A DNA stretch of 16,547 bases from Abiotrophia sp965245735 (lineage in GTDB: Bacteria; Bacillota; Bacilli; Lactobacillales; Aerococcaceae): NCBI GenBank assembly GCA_965245735.1, contig CBDFAX010000036.1, forward strand, positions 1 through 16,547. The letters run 5' to 3'. A program made the translations under genes and the position numbers. Below are positions 7,058 to 13,378 of this stretch, one piece after another; the stretch's first letter is position 1; every line of letters starts with the position of its first letter. Below the pieces are notes generated by a model, which was not told where the DNA came from, did not search any database, and saw only the letters and a list, made by a program, of their open reading frames with translations.

Positions 7058-9160
7058 TTAGTCTTTAGGTAAGAGAACCTTACGGGACAAGTTGATTCGG
7101 CCTTGGTTGTCGATTTCGATGACTTTGACTTCTACAAGATCGCCAATCTTGAGCACGTCTTCGACTTGTGCCACACGGCGGTGTTCCAATTCAGAAATAT
7201 GAACCAAACCGTCTTTACCTGGTAAGACTTCTACGAAGGCACCGAATTTCTCAATGCGTTTAACTTTACCAGTGTAGACTTGGCCTACTTCAACTTCACG
7301 AACTAAGTCTTCAATCATTTGACGCGCCTTGTTAATCATATCTTGGTCGCTAGATGCAATGGAGACATTACCCGTTTGGTCGATGTCAATCTTAACGCCA
7401 GTTGCGTCAATAATGCCGTTAATGGTTTCCCCACCACGACCGATGACAACCTTAATCTTATCTGGGTTAATTTGGATGATATCAATCTTAGGTGCGTATG
7501 GGCTCAATTCCTTACGAGCTTCAGGTAAGGTAGATACCAATTCATCCAAGATTTCTAAACGAGCCTTCTTAGCTTGCGTCAGAGCTTCGGTTAAGATGGC
7601 TTCAGTAATCCCTTGAATCTTGATATCCATTTGCAAGGCTGTAATCCCGGCAGCTGTCCCGGCTACCTTGAAGTCCATATCGCCTAGGTGGTCTTCAAGA
7701 CCTTGAATATCAGTTAAGACAGTATAGTCTTCCCCTTCCATGACCAAGCCCATGGCAATCCCTGCAACTGGCGCCTTAATTGGCACACCTGCATCCATGA
7801 GGGCCAAAGTGCCGGCACAGATACTTGCTTGCGAAGAAGAACCGTTAGATTCCAAGACTTCAGATACCAAGCGAATGGTGTATGGGAAATCTTCTGGCGC
7901 AGGAATCACTTGTTTGAGGGCACGTTCACCTAAGGCACCGTGACCAATTTCACGACGACCTGGGCTACCCACACGACCTGTTTCACCGACAGAGAAGTTA
8001 GGGAAGTTGTAGTGGTGGATGAAACGTTTGCCTTCTTCAATGCCTAAACCGTCGATTACTTGGTGCTCACCGAGCGGTGCCAAGGTAGCAGCAGTCAAGA
8101 CTTGGGTTTGACCGCGAGTGAAGAGACCTGAACCATGAACGCGTGGCAAGAGAGCCACAGAAGAGCTCAATGGACGGATTTCATCGATGCGACGACCGTC
8201 TGGACGAACACGTTCCTTGGTGATGAGACGACGAACTTCGTCCTTCTCTAAGTCGTGTAAGGCAGTGGATACGTCTTTCATAAGTTGATCGTAGTCATCA
8301 CGGTCAGCGTAAACAGCGGCAAAGAATTCAGTCGCTTCTTCCATAACGGCGTCAACAGCTGCTTCACGCGCTTTCTTTTCTTGGGTTTGAATAGCTTGAA
8401 TCATGCGAGACTTGTAGCGTTCCCCTACTTGAGCCGCCACTTCTGGCGCCACTTCTGCCAAGGTAAACTCGAATTTCTCTTTACCGATTTGGGCGACGAT
8501 TTCATTTTGGAAGGCTACCAATTCCTTGATAGCCGCATGACCTTTGAGTAAGGCTTCTAACATATCGGCTTCTGATACTTCTTTGGCAGAAGATTCCACC
8601 ATGTTGATGGCAGTCGCCGTACCGGCAACCGTTAATTCGATGTCAGATAATTCTGCTTGGGCAACCGTTGGGTTGATGACAATCTCCCCATTGACGCGCC
8701 CTACGTTAACACCGGCAACAGGCCCGTCAAAAGGAATATCTGACACAGCCAAGGCCAAGGAAGCCCCTAACATAGCGGCCATTTCTGGGGTACAGTCTTG
8801 GTCAACTGATAAAACGGTGTTGGTAATTTGGATTTCATTACGAACGCCTTCTGGGAACATTGGACGCAATGGTCGGTCGATCAAACGGCTAGTCAAAGTT
8901 GCCGCTTCAGATGGACGGCCTTCACGCTTGATGAAGCCCCCTGGGACCTTACCGACCGCATACATCTTCTCGATGTAGTGGACAGTTAACGGGAAGAAGT
9001 CACCGGTCCCGGCTTTCTTAGATGCAACGGCTGCAGATAAAACCACAGTGTCACCGTAGCGAACTAATACGGCGCCGTTGGCTTGTTTGGCTAATTCGCC
9101 AATTTCCACAGATAGCGGACGGCCCGCTAAAGTTGTAGAAAATACATGTTTGTTTGACAT
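7058..9160 (-). CDS. pnp: Polyribonucleotide nucleotidyltransferase (PNPase)
   Basis: PNPase is a trimeric 3'-5' phosphorolytic exoribonuclease that degrades and tails mRNA. The 700-residue protein has the full family architecture. The first RNase PH-like domain contains VPGGFIKREGRPSE, an all-alpha segment follows, and the second RNase PH-like domain has the catalytic acidic segment DMDFKVAGTAAGITALQMD. A KH domain with its GxxG loop as GRGG (574-577) and an S1 domain from about 625 (GAFVEVLPGKDGLVHISEL) complete it. It ends soon after the S1 domain and has no long acidic tail. AGGAGG lies close before the ATG. It follows rpsO, the usual partner gene, with an rpsO terminator and a long hairpin between them, and has its own terminator. 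Confidence 0.98.
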   Translation of the reverse strand: MSNKHVFSTTLAGRPLSVEIGELAKQANGAVLVRYGDTVVLSAAVASKKAGTGDFFPLTVHYIEKMYAVGKVPGGFIKREGRPSEAATLTSRLIDRPLRPMFPEGVRNEIQITNTVLSVDQDCTPEMAAMLGASLALAVSDIPFDGPVAGVNVGRVNGEIVINPTVAQAELSDIELTVAGTATAINMVESSAKEVSEADMLEALLKGHAAIKELVAFQNEIVAQIGKEKFEFTLAEVAPEVAAQVGERYKSRMIQAIQTQEKKAREAAVDAVMEEATEFFAAVYADRDDYDQLMKDVSTALHDLEKDEVRRLITKERVRPDGRRIDEIRPLSSSVALLPRVHGSGLFTRGQTQVLTAATLAPLGEHQVIDGLGIEEGKRFIHHYNFPNFSVGETGRVGSPGRREIGHGALGERALKQVIPAPEDFPYTIRLVSEVLESNGSSSQASICAGTLALMDAGVPIKAPVAGIAMGLVMEGEDYTVLTDIQGLEDHLGDMDFKVAGTAAGITALQMDIKIQGITEAILTEALTQAKKARLEILDELVSTLPEARKELSPYAPKIDIIQINPDKIKVVIGRGGETINGIIDATGVKIDIDQTGNVSIASSDQDMINKARQMIEDLVREVEVGQVYTGKVKRIEKFGAFVEVLPGKDGLVHISELEHRRVAQVEDVLKIGDLVEVKVIEIDNQGRINLSRKVLLPKD

Positions 9161-9210
9161 GGAATGTCCTCCTTATAAATTGGGATTGCTCCCTTGATAT
9201 GGAACATGAC

Positions 9211-9260
9211 TAATCAAATAAGAACTGGCCAAGCCACCCTGCCCGGCTCTTATTTGGTTA
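9211..9260 (-). ncRNA. Long imperfect hairpin in the pnp leader
   Basis: Arms 9211-9230 and 9241-9260 are inverted copies of one another, with three mismatched pairs and one G-U in 20 pairs on the transcribed strand, and a 10-nt loop. The outer part contains nine consecutive perfect pairs. No T-run follows, so it is not a terminator. It lies 50 nt before the pnp start and downstream of the rpsO terminator. By analogy with pnp leaders cleaved by RNase III in E. coli and Streptomyces, it may be a processing or autoregulatory element. That role is inference. Confidence 0.6.
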
Positions 9261-9284
9261 GCACATATTCCATGGTAAAGCTCT

Positions 9285-9311
9285 AAAAAAAGAAGGCGGC
9301 CGTAGCCGCCC
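9285..9311 (-). terminator. Rho-independent terminator of rpsO
   Basis: On the minus strand GGCGGC-TACG-GCCGCC forms a GC-rich 6-bp stem with a stable tetraloop, followed by TTC and seven T's. It begins about 12 bases past the rpsO stop. Some read-through into pnp is likely, because I found no convincing separate pnp promoter between this terminator and the leader hairpin. Confidence 0.88.
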
Positions 9312-9322
9312 TGCTACCAAAA

Positions 9323-9592
9323 TTAACGACGTAAACCTAAACGTTGGATTAATTCACGGTAACGTTGAATATCTTTCTCACGCAGGTAAGAAAGCAAGTG
9401 GCGACGACGCCCAACTTTCTTCATCAAACCGCGGTAGGAATGATAGTCTTTCTTATGAGTACGGATGTGGTCAGTTAAGATATTGATATCTTCAGTTAAA
9501 ACCGCAACTTGTACTTCTGGAGAACCAGTGTCCCCTTCGTGAGTAGCATAAGCTTTAATGATTTCATTTTTACGCTCTTTTGATAATGCCAT
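9323..9592 (-). CDS. rpsO: 30S ribosomal protein S15
   Basis: S15 is a small primary 16S rRNA-binding protein of the 30S subunit. The 89-residue product has the exact usual length, with MALSKERKNEII at the start and the RNA-binding segments GDTGSPEVQVA, HKKDYHSYRGL and GRRRHLLSYL, ending in GLRR. I start it at ATG 9592 and not at the longer reading from 9628: GAGGTG sits 8 nt upstream and all homologues begin at this point. A promoter and a leader of about 119 nt with start-site complementarity precede it. pnp follows on the same strand. Confidence 0.99.
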   Translation of the reverse strand: MALSKERKNEIIKAYATHEGDTGSPEVQVAVLTEDINILTDHIRTHKKDYHSYRGLMKKVGRRRHLLSYLREKDIQRYRELIQRLGLRR

Positions 9593-9711
9593 CTCAGTTT
9601 CACCTCTTTCCGATATAGTATCCCACAAGCTAAGTAAAACGTTGGTGATTCGTTAAACTGAGCCGGGGTGTTATAAGTAGCCGAACATCGATAAAGCAAC
9701 AAACGACCACG
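9593..9711 (-). promoter_or_regulatory. rpsO leader with sequence complementary to its own Shine-Dalgarno and start region
   Basis: In the predicted 119-nt leader, CTCAGTTT (minus strand, 9655-9662) is perfectly complementary to AAACTGAG directly before the ATG (9593-9600). TCACC (9644-9648) is complementary to GGTGA, which overlaps the GAGGTG Shine-Dalgarno. Both pairings can form together, with a 6- to 7-nt bulge. A small GATA-CTA-TATC hairpin lies between. This would hide the ribosome binding site and fits the known habit of S15 of repressing its own mRNA. S15 binding here is inference. Confidence 0.55.
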
Positions 9712-9717
9712 TCTCTA

Positions 9718-9746
9718 AATATACGATAAAAGCTAGGAAAAATCAA
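9718..9746 (-). promoter_or_regulatory. rpsO promoter
   Basis: The minus strand carries TTGATT (9741-9746), a 17-bp spacer, and TATATT (9718-9723). This is a good sigma-A-type promoter placing the transcript start near 9711. Confidence 0.7.
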
Positions 9747-9900
9747 GCCCTAAGCCAGGAAAATAGACTAAAATTTAAGGTCTTATCTTAGCCTGCATGG
9801 CGACTTTGTTATTTCATATATTACGGCTTTGTCCTGGCACTGCTCCATGTGAAAAAAGAGATTACAGATATTCTATGATTGGGTTAAGTCTACATAAAAT
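9747..9900. other. AT-rich divergent intergenic region with no assignable element
   Basis: This is the middle of the 370-bp space between the divergent rpsO and LysM genes. I see no open reading frame with a ribosome binding site, no hairpin with a T-run and no repeat. Any operators for the LysM gene would lie here, but I could not identify one convincingly. Confidence 0.5.
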
Positions 9901-9922
9901 GGGCCTTTTAGTCTAATTTCTA

Positions 9923-9931
9923 TGCTATGAT
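9923..9931 (+). promoter_or_regulatory. Candidate extended -10 promoter of the LysM gene
   Basis: TGCTATGAT matches the extended -10 form TGnTATAAT with one change and lies 31 nt before the chosen start. There is no recognisable -35 hexamer at 17-18 bp spacing, which is common for extended -10 promoters. Confidence 0.45.
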
Positions 9932-9962
9932 GGTCTCATCAACAAGCAAAGGAAGCGTGATT

Positions 9963-11369
9963 ATGAAATTAACACTTAAAAGAACACTGCTCTTAACATC
10001 AGCAGCGGCTTTACTCGCACTCCCCTTGACTCCAGCTCAAGCCCAAGAAGCCTCCCAATGGACGCCTCGGACGGTCAGCCAAATTAAAGAAGATATTTCC
10101 AAACAAGCTGACAAACTCAGCTATACAGTTCAATATGGCGACACCCTCTCAGCCATCGCAGAAGCCCTTGAAGTCGACCTTCAAGTTTTGGTTTCTATTA
10201 ATGAAATTGCAGACGCCGATTTGATTTTCCCAGGTACTGTTTTAACGGCTACCTTAGATAGTAACCACAAAGTGACTAGTCTGGAAATTCAAACCCCAGA
10301 CCAAAATCAAGAAAGTCCTAGTGTTCGGGCTGACTTGACGCAAAATACGGTCACTATTGATGGCCAAACTAGCCAGGTAGACTTTAATCAAAACCAGGCG
10401 ACTGCCCCTACAAACCCGCAAGTACAAGCGCTTGTCGAGGAAAGCCCTGTCCAAGATCAGGAAGCTTCCAGCCAAGACTTGTCTCCGGTCACCCAAATTC
10501 CTGGCCAGCCAGAGGCTGTAACACCAGCTCAACCGACAGCTACTAGCCCTCAAACGCCAAATAACCAAGTCAAGCCAACCAATCTTGACAAACCAGCGAC
10601 GCCTCAAACACCTGCTAAGCCAGAAAAACCAGCTCAAACGCCTAATCAAGGCAATGCTGATCAAGCCCCTGTCATCGGCGACGATGTCAAGGAATCAGGC
10701 TTACCGACCGTTCAAGAAGAAGCTCGTCCTCAAACGCCTACTCCGGCTAACCAGCCAGAAAAAGACGCAAATAACGCTGCGCCTGCAAATCCTACAGAAG
10801 TAAATCAAACCAATACTCCAACAGATGGCCAAGAAAGCCCACAAAGTCCTAGTCAGCAAGCTGAGGCAAAGCCAACAGTTCAAGAGAAAACTAGTCAGGA
10901 TCAAGCAGCTCAAGACCAGACAAGTCAAGAGCAGCCAGCTCAGACCCAGCCTGCTCAAGACCAAACGACTCAAGAGCAGCCAGCTGCAACTGACTATGCT
11001 GCCCGTGCGGCTGCCAACCCAGCCAACCAAGGCTTGCAGCCAAAAGCAGCTGAATACAAGGAAGAGGTAGCGGACAAGTTTGGCGTAAGCAACTTCAGCC
11101 TCTACCGTCCAGGTTCTAACGATGACCATGGCAAGGGCTTGGCCGTTGACTTCGTGGTCAACGACAATACCGAGCTGGGTGACCAGATTGCCAACTACGC
11201 TACTTCCGACATGGAAAGCAATGACATCAACTACGTTATCTGGAAACAACGTTTCTATGCTAACTACGATAGTTACTATGGGCCAGCGAATACCTGGAAC
11301 CTAATGCCAGACCGCGGTGGAGACACAGCCAACCACTACGACCACGTCCATGTTTCCTTCAACCCTTAA
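9963..11369 (+). CDS. Secreted LysM protein with Pro/Gln-rich linker and LAS-like C-terminal hydrolase domain
   Basis: The 468-residue product is exported and probably acts in the cell wall. A signal peptide (1-27: positive KLTLKR, hydrophobic core, AQA cleavage site) is followed by one LysM domain (about 53-96, YTVQYGDTLSAIAEA through FPGTVL) that binds peptidoglycan glycans. A low-complexity linker rich in Pro, Gln, Thr and Asn fills about 105-340. The C-terminal domain (about 344-468) carries HGKGLAVDF (His389, Asp396) and HYDHVHV (His461/His463), the metal-ligand pattern of LAS/M15-type peptidases. It resembles C-terminal domains of cell-wall hydrolases in other Gram-positives. I start at ATG 9963, where AAAGGAAG lies 7 nt upstream and the signal peptide begins; an earlier in-frame ATG at 9927 lacks such a site. 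Zinc binding and peptide cleavage are inferred. It stands alone, convergent with asnS. Confidence 0.85.
   Translation: MKLTLKRTLLLTSAAALLALPLTPAQAQEASQWTPRTVSQIKEDISKQADKLSYTVQYGDTLSAIAEALEVDLQVLVSINEIADADLIFPGTVLTATLDSNHKVTSLEIQTPDQNQESPSVRADLTQNTVTIDGQTSQVDFNQNQATAPTNPQVQALVEESPVQDQEASSQDLSPVTQIPGQPEAVTPAQPTATSPQTPNNQVKPTNLDKPATPQTPAKPEKPAQTPNQGNADQAPVIGDDVKESGLPTVQEEARPQTPTPANQPEKDANNAAPANPTEVNQTNTPTDGQESPQSPSQQAEAKPTVQEKTSQDQAAQDQTSQEQPAQTQPAQDQTTQEQPAATDYAARAAANPANQGLQPKAAEYKEEVADKFGVSNFSLYRPGSNDDHGKGLAVDFVVNDNTELGDQIANYATSDMESNDINYVIWKQRFYANYDSYYGPANTWNLMPDRGGDTANHYDHVHVSFNP
10908..10985 (+). repeat. Two near-identical 33-nt copies at 45-nt period in the LysM protein linker
   Basis: Positions 10908-10940 and 10953-10985 are nearly the same, both beginning GCTCAAGACCA and ending CAAGAGCAGCCAGCT. 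They encode AQDQTSQEQPA and AQDQTTQEQPA. They sit within a wider Gln/Pro/Thr-rich linker with further degenerate copies. Such tracts can change copy number between strains. Confidence 0.8.
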
Positions 11370-11394
11370 GCTTCTAAAGCTTTCGTCCTCCTCT

Positions 11395-11433
11395 AACCAC
11401 CTAGCCAAGTAATTAGCGCTAGGTGGTTTTTCT
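11395..11433 (+). terminator. Rho-independent terminator of the LysM gene
   Basis: AACCACCTAGC (11395-11405) and GCTAGGTGGTT (11418-11428) form a perfect 11-bp stem with a 12-nt loop, followed by TTTTTCT. It lies 25 bases after the LysM gene stop. Confidence 0.9.
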
Positions 11434-11441
11434 AAGCAGAA

Positions 11442-11483
11442 AAAAATTCCCATTATATCATATATGATATAATGGGAATTTTT
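11442..11483. terminator. Perfect 42-bp palindrome, bidirectional terminator between LysM gene and asnS
   Basis: Each 21-bp arm is the exact reverse complement of the other, centred between 11462 and 11463, with a CATATATG centre. The outer ends are five A's and five T's on both strands, so each direction gives a hairpin followed by T's. It begins two bases past the asnS stop, where it would terminate asnS. It also backs up the separate LysM terminator just before it. Confidence 0.85.
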
Positions 11484-11485
11484 GC

Positions 11486-12784
11486 TTATGGGTAAATACG
11501 GTTGAGCAAACGTGGGAATGGTGAGGTTTCACGGATATGTTCAATCCCTGATAACCAAGCCACTGCCCGCTCCAAGCCAAGACCAAAACCAGAGTGTGGC
11601 ACAGCGCCATACTTACGGAGGTCAAGGTACCAAGCATAGGCAGATGGATCTAAGTTGTAGGCCTTAATATTTTCATCTAAGGTCTCAAAGTCCACAATCC
11701 GTTCAGAACCCCCAATGATTTCACCATAACCTTCTGGTGCAATCATATCCGCACATAGAACAGTGCGTGGGTCTTCTTCATTAAGGCGCATGTAGAATGG
11801 CTTAATGGCCTTAGGATAGTTGACGATGAAGATTGGACGATCATATTGGCTGGCAATGAAGGTTTCATGCGGTGAACCAAAGTCATCGCCCCATTGGATA
11901 TCATCAAAGCCATTGTCGTTCAAGAGCTTGATGGCATCCGTATAGCTAATACGTGGGTAAGGTAATTTGGTGTATTGTTCCAAGACTGCCACATCACGGT
12001 TCAAGGTCTTAAGTGCCAGACCACAGTGGTCAATGACATTGCGAACTAGGTGAGCCACATAACGTTCTTGGAATTGTAAGTTTTCCTCGTGTTCAACGAA
12101 GGCTAATTCAACTTCCATCATCCAGAATTCAATCAAGTGACGACGGGTCTTAGATTTTTCAGCCCGGAAGGTTGGCCCGAAGGAGAAGACCTTACCGAAA
12201 GCCATAGCCGCTGCTTCTAAATAGAGCTGACCAGACTGGGAAAGGAAGGCATCTTCATCAAAGTACTTGGTGTGGAAGAGCTCAGTGGTCCCTTCTGGCG
12301 CAGAACCCGTCAAAATTGGTGGGTCTACCTTAATCAAGCCTTCTTGGTTCATGAACTCGTAGGTTGCCCGGATAATTTCGTTACGGATTTGCATAATGGC
12401 ATGTTGTTTAGATGAACGAAGCCAGAGGTGGCGGTGATCCATCAAGAAGTCAGTCCCGTGTTCTTTTGGTGTGATTGGGTACTCATGACTTTCACCAATC
12501 ACTTCAATGTCTTGAACCAAGAGCTCATAACCTAAAGCTGAACGAGTGTCTGCTTGAATCTTACCGACTACCTTCACACTGGTTTCTTGGTTAAGCCCCT
12601 TAGCCAAAGCGAAGGTTTCTTCGCTGACATCGGCCTTGACCACAATGGCTTGGAAATAAGCGGAGCCATCACGCAATTGTAAGAAGGCAATCTTCCCACT
12701 GCTCCGTTTGTTAGTCACCCATGCCTTGATGATGACCGTTTGATCAATATAATCTGCTGCTTGACGCATGGTAATTGTCTGCAT
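11486..12784 (-). CDS. asnS: Asparaginyl-tRNA synthetase
   Basis: AsnRS charges tRNA-Asn with asparagine using ATP in the cytoplasm. The 432-residue protein has an N-terminal OB-fold anticodon-binding domain (IIKAWVTNKRSSGKIAFLQLRDG), then a class II catalytic core. Motif 1 is around 135-160, motif 2 is FRAEKS (206-211) leading into HLIEFWMMEVE, and motif 3 is GFGLGLERAVAW (399-410). The C-terminus RETSPFPRLLNRIYP is typical of AsnRS. I use ATG 12784: GGAGG lies 8 nt before it, and that GGAGG falls inside the first codons of a longer reading from 12799. It follows ypmB by 24 nt and shares its transcript, as in related Firmicutes (where aspB often lies between and is absent here). Confidence 0.98.
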   Translation of the reverse strand: MQTITMRQAADYIDQTVIIKAWVTNKRSSGKIAFLQLRDGSAYFQAIVVKADVSEETFALAKGLNQETSVKVVGKIQADTRSALGYELLVQDIEVIGESHEYPITPKEHGTDFLMDHRHLWLRSSKQHAIMQIRNEIIRATYEFMNQEGLIKVDPPILTGSAPEGTTELFHTKYFDEDAFLSQSGQLYLEAAAMAFGKVFSFGPTFRAEKSKTRRHLIEFWMMEVELAFVEHEENLQFQERYVAHLVRNVIDHCGLALKTLNRDVAVLEQYTKLPYPRISYTDAIKLLNDNGFDDIQWGDDFGSPHETFIASQYDRPIFIVNYPKAIKPFYMRLNEEDPRTVLCADMIAPEGYGEIIGGSERIVDFETLDENIKAYNLDPSAYAWYLDLRKYGAVPHSGFGLGLERAVAWLSGIEHIRETSPFPRLLNRIYP

Positions 12785-12792
12785 TCTGCCTG

Positions 12793-12797
12793 CCTCC
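12793..12797 (-). promoter_or_regulatory. Ribosome binding site that sets the asnS start
   Basis: GGAGG on the minus strand, 8 nt before ATG 12784. It overlaps the codons just after the earlier in-frame ATG at 12799, which argues against that start. Confidence 0.8.
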
Positions 12798-12808
12798 ATT
12801 GTCTTGTC

Positions 12809-13288
12809 TTAAATATTTTCGATTTTTTGTAACCAGGACCCATCCTGCGCATTGAGGTAGTAATAGGTCAAGGTATTATTATCATTCTTGATGGTGATTT
12901 CCCAGACGGGCGTGTCTTTGATCATGCCCAAACGCGCCTGCATAATCTTATAATTCTCATTGTCTGCTAAGGCAATAGCCTTGGCATCTTCTTCTGAGAT
13001 AATCTGATTTGGCGTGTAGTAATTAACGGTCCCACCCTCACGTTTCACAATCGCATAACGTTCTTGGCCACTGTCATCCACAAAATCCAAGGCAAAGTAA
13101 GCCTCAGAAATGGTCGTCCAGTAGAACTTTTTGACGTCTTTGACAGTGTAGTCCGTCTCAATCAGTCGCACGGCTTCTTGTTGAGCTTGATGCGATTTGG
13201 CTTGGCTTGAATAGAAGACCCAAGCAAAGATGAGAAAGATGATGAGGAAAAAGAGCGTCAGTCCTGAGACCACTTTACGGTTTAACAT
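12809..13288 (-). CDS. ypmB: YpmB/TseB-like membrane-anchored cell-wall protein
   Basis: The 159-residue protein has a short cytoplasmic N-terminus, one membrane segment (about 8-28, GLTLFFLIIFLIFAWVFYSS) and an extracellular PepSY-like part ending in VWEITIKNDNNTLTYYYLNAQDGSWLQKI. Length and layout match B. subtilis YpmB (TseB). In that species the protein is linked to cell elongation and function of the penicillin-binding protein PBP2A. Position between dinG and asnS supports the assignment. The start is ATG 13288, with AGGAGG 8 nt upstream; a reading from 13342 would cover the promoter. The function here is by family membership only. Confidence 0.85.
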   Translation of the reverse strand: MLNRKVVSGLTLFFLIIFLIFAWVFYSSQAKSHQAQQEAVRLIETDYTVKDVKKFYWTTISEAYFALDFVDDSGQERYAIVKREGGTVNYYTPNQIISEEDAKAIALADNENYKIMQARLGMIKDTPVWEITIKNDNNTLTYYYLNAQDGSWLQKIENI

Positions 13289-13321
13289 ACTTGACTCCTC
13301 CTGTCGCCACTTATCTGTACT

Positions 13322-13330
13322 ATCATACCA
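13322..13330 (-). promoter_or_regulatory. Candidate extended -10 promoter of ypmB-asnS
   Basis: The minus strand reads TGGTATGAT in the 90-bp space between dinG and ypmB, matching TGnTATAAT with one change. A start near 13315 gives a 27-nt leader ending in AGGAGG. No clear -35 hexamer is visible. Confidence 0.5.
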
Positions 13331-13378
13331 TAATTTCTCCAAAATTGCATGAATTTTTGGCTAGTTGACTAGGCTGGA

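Noticed and set aside
8544..8978. 144-codon plus-strand open frame opposite pnp
   Set aside because: It is antisense to highly conserved PNPase codons, has no ribosome binding site that I can see, and does not resemble any family.
7019..9740. Shared GCTAGGAAAA-like strings at about 7020 and 9732
   Set aside because: They are short, AT-rich and in unrelated contexts (a terminator stem and a promoter spacer); I take them as chance.
9800..9880. Possible WalR-type sites (TGTTAT and TGTAAT half-sites) upstream of the LysM gene
   Set aside because: Half-sites are not paired as the direct repeat with 5-nt spacing that WalR needs; each second half matches poorly.
10701..11249. 182-codon minus-strand open frame opposite the LysM gene
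   Set aside because: It mirrors the Gln/Pro-rich linker codons as a Leu/Ser-rich stretch. The plus-strand frame has the signal peptide, LysM and C-terminal motifs.
13331..13378. Terminator hairpin after dinG
   Set aside because: Only weak short stems (CTAG/CTAG and CCAAAA/TTTTGG) without a convincing T-run; read-through into ypmB cannot be excluded.
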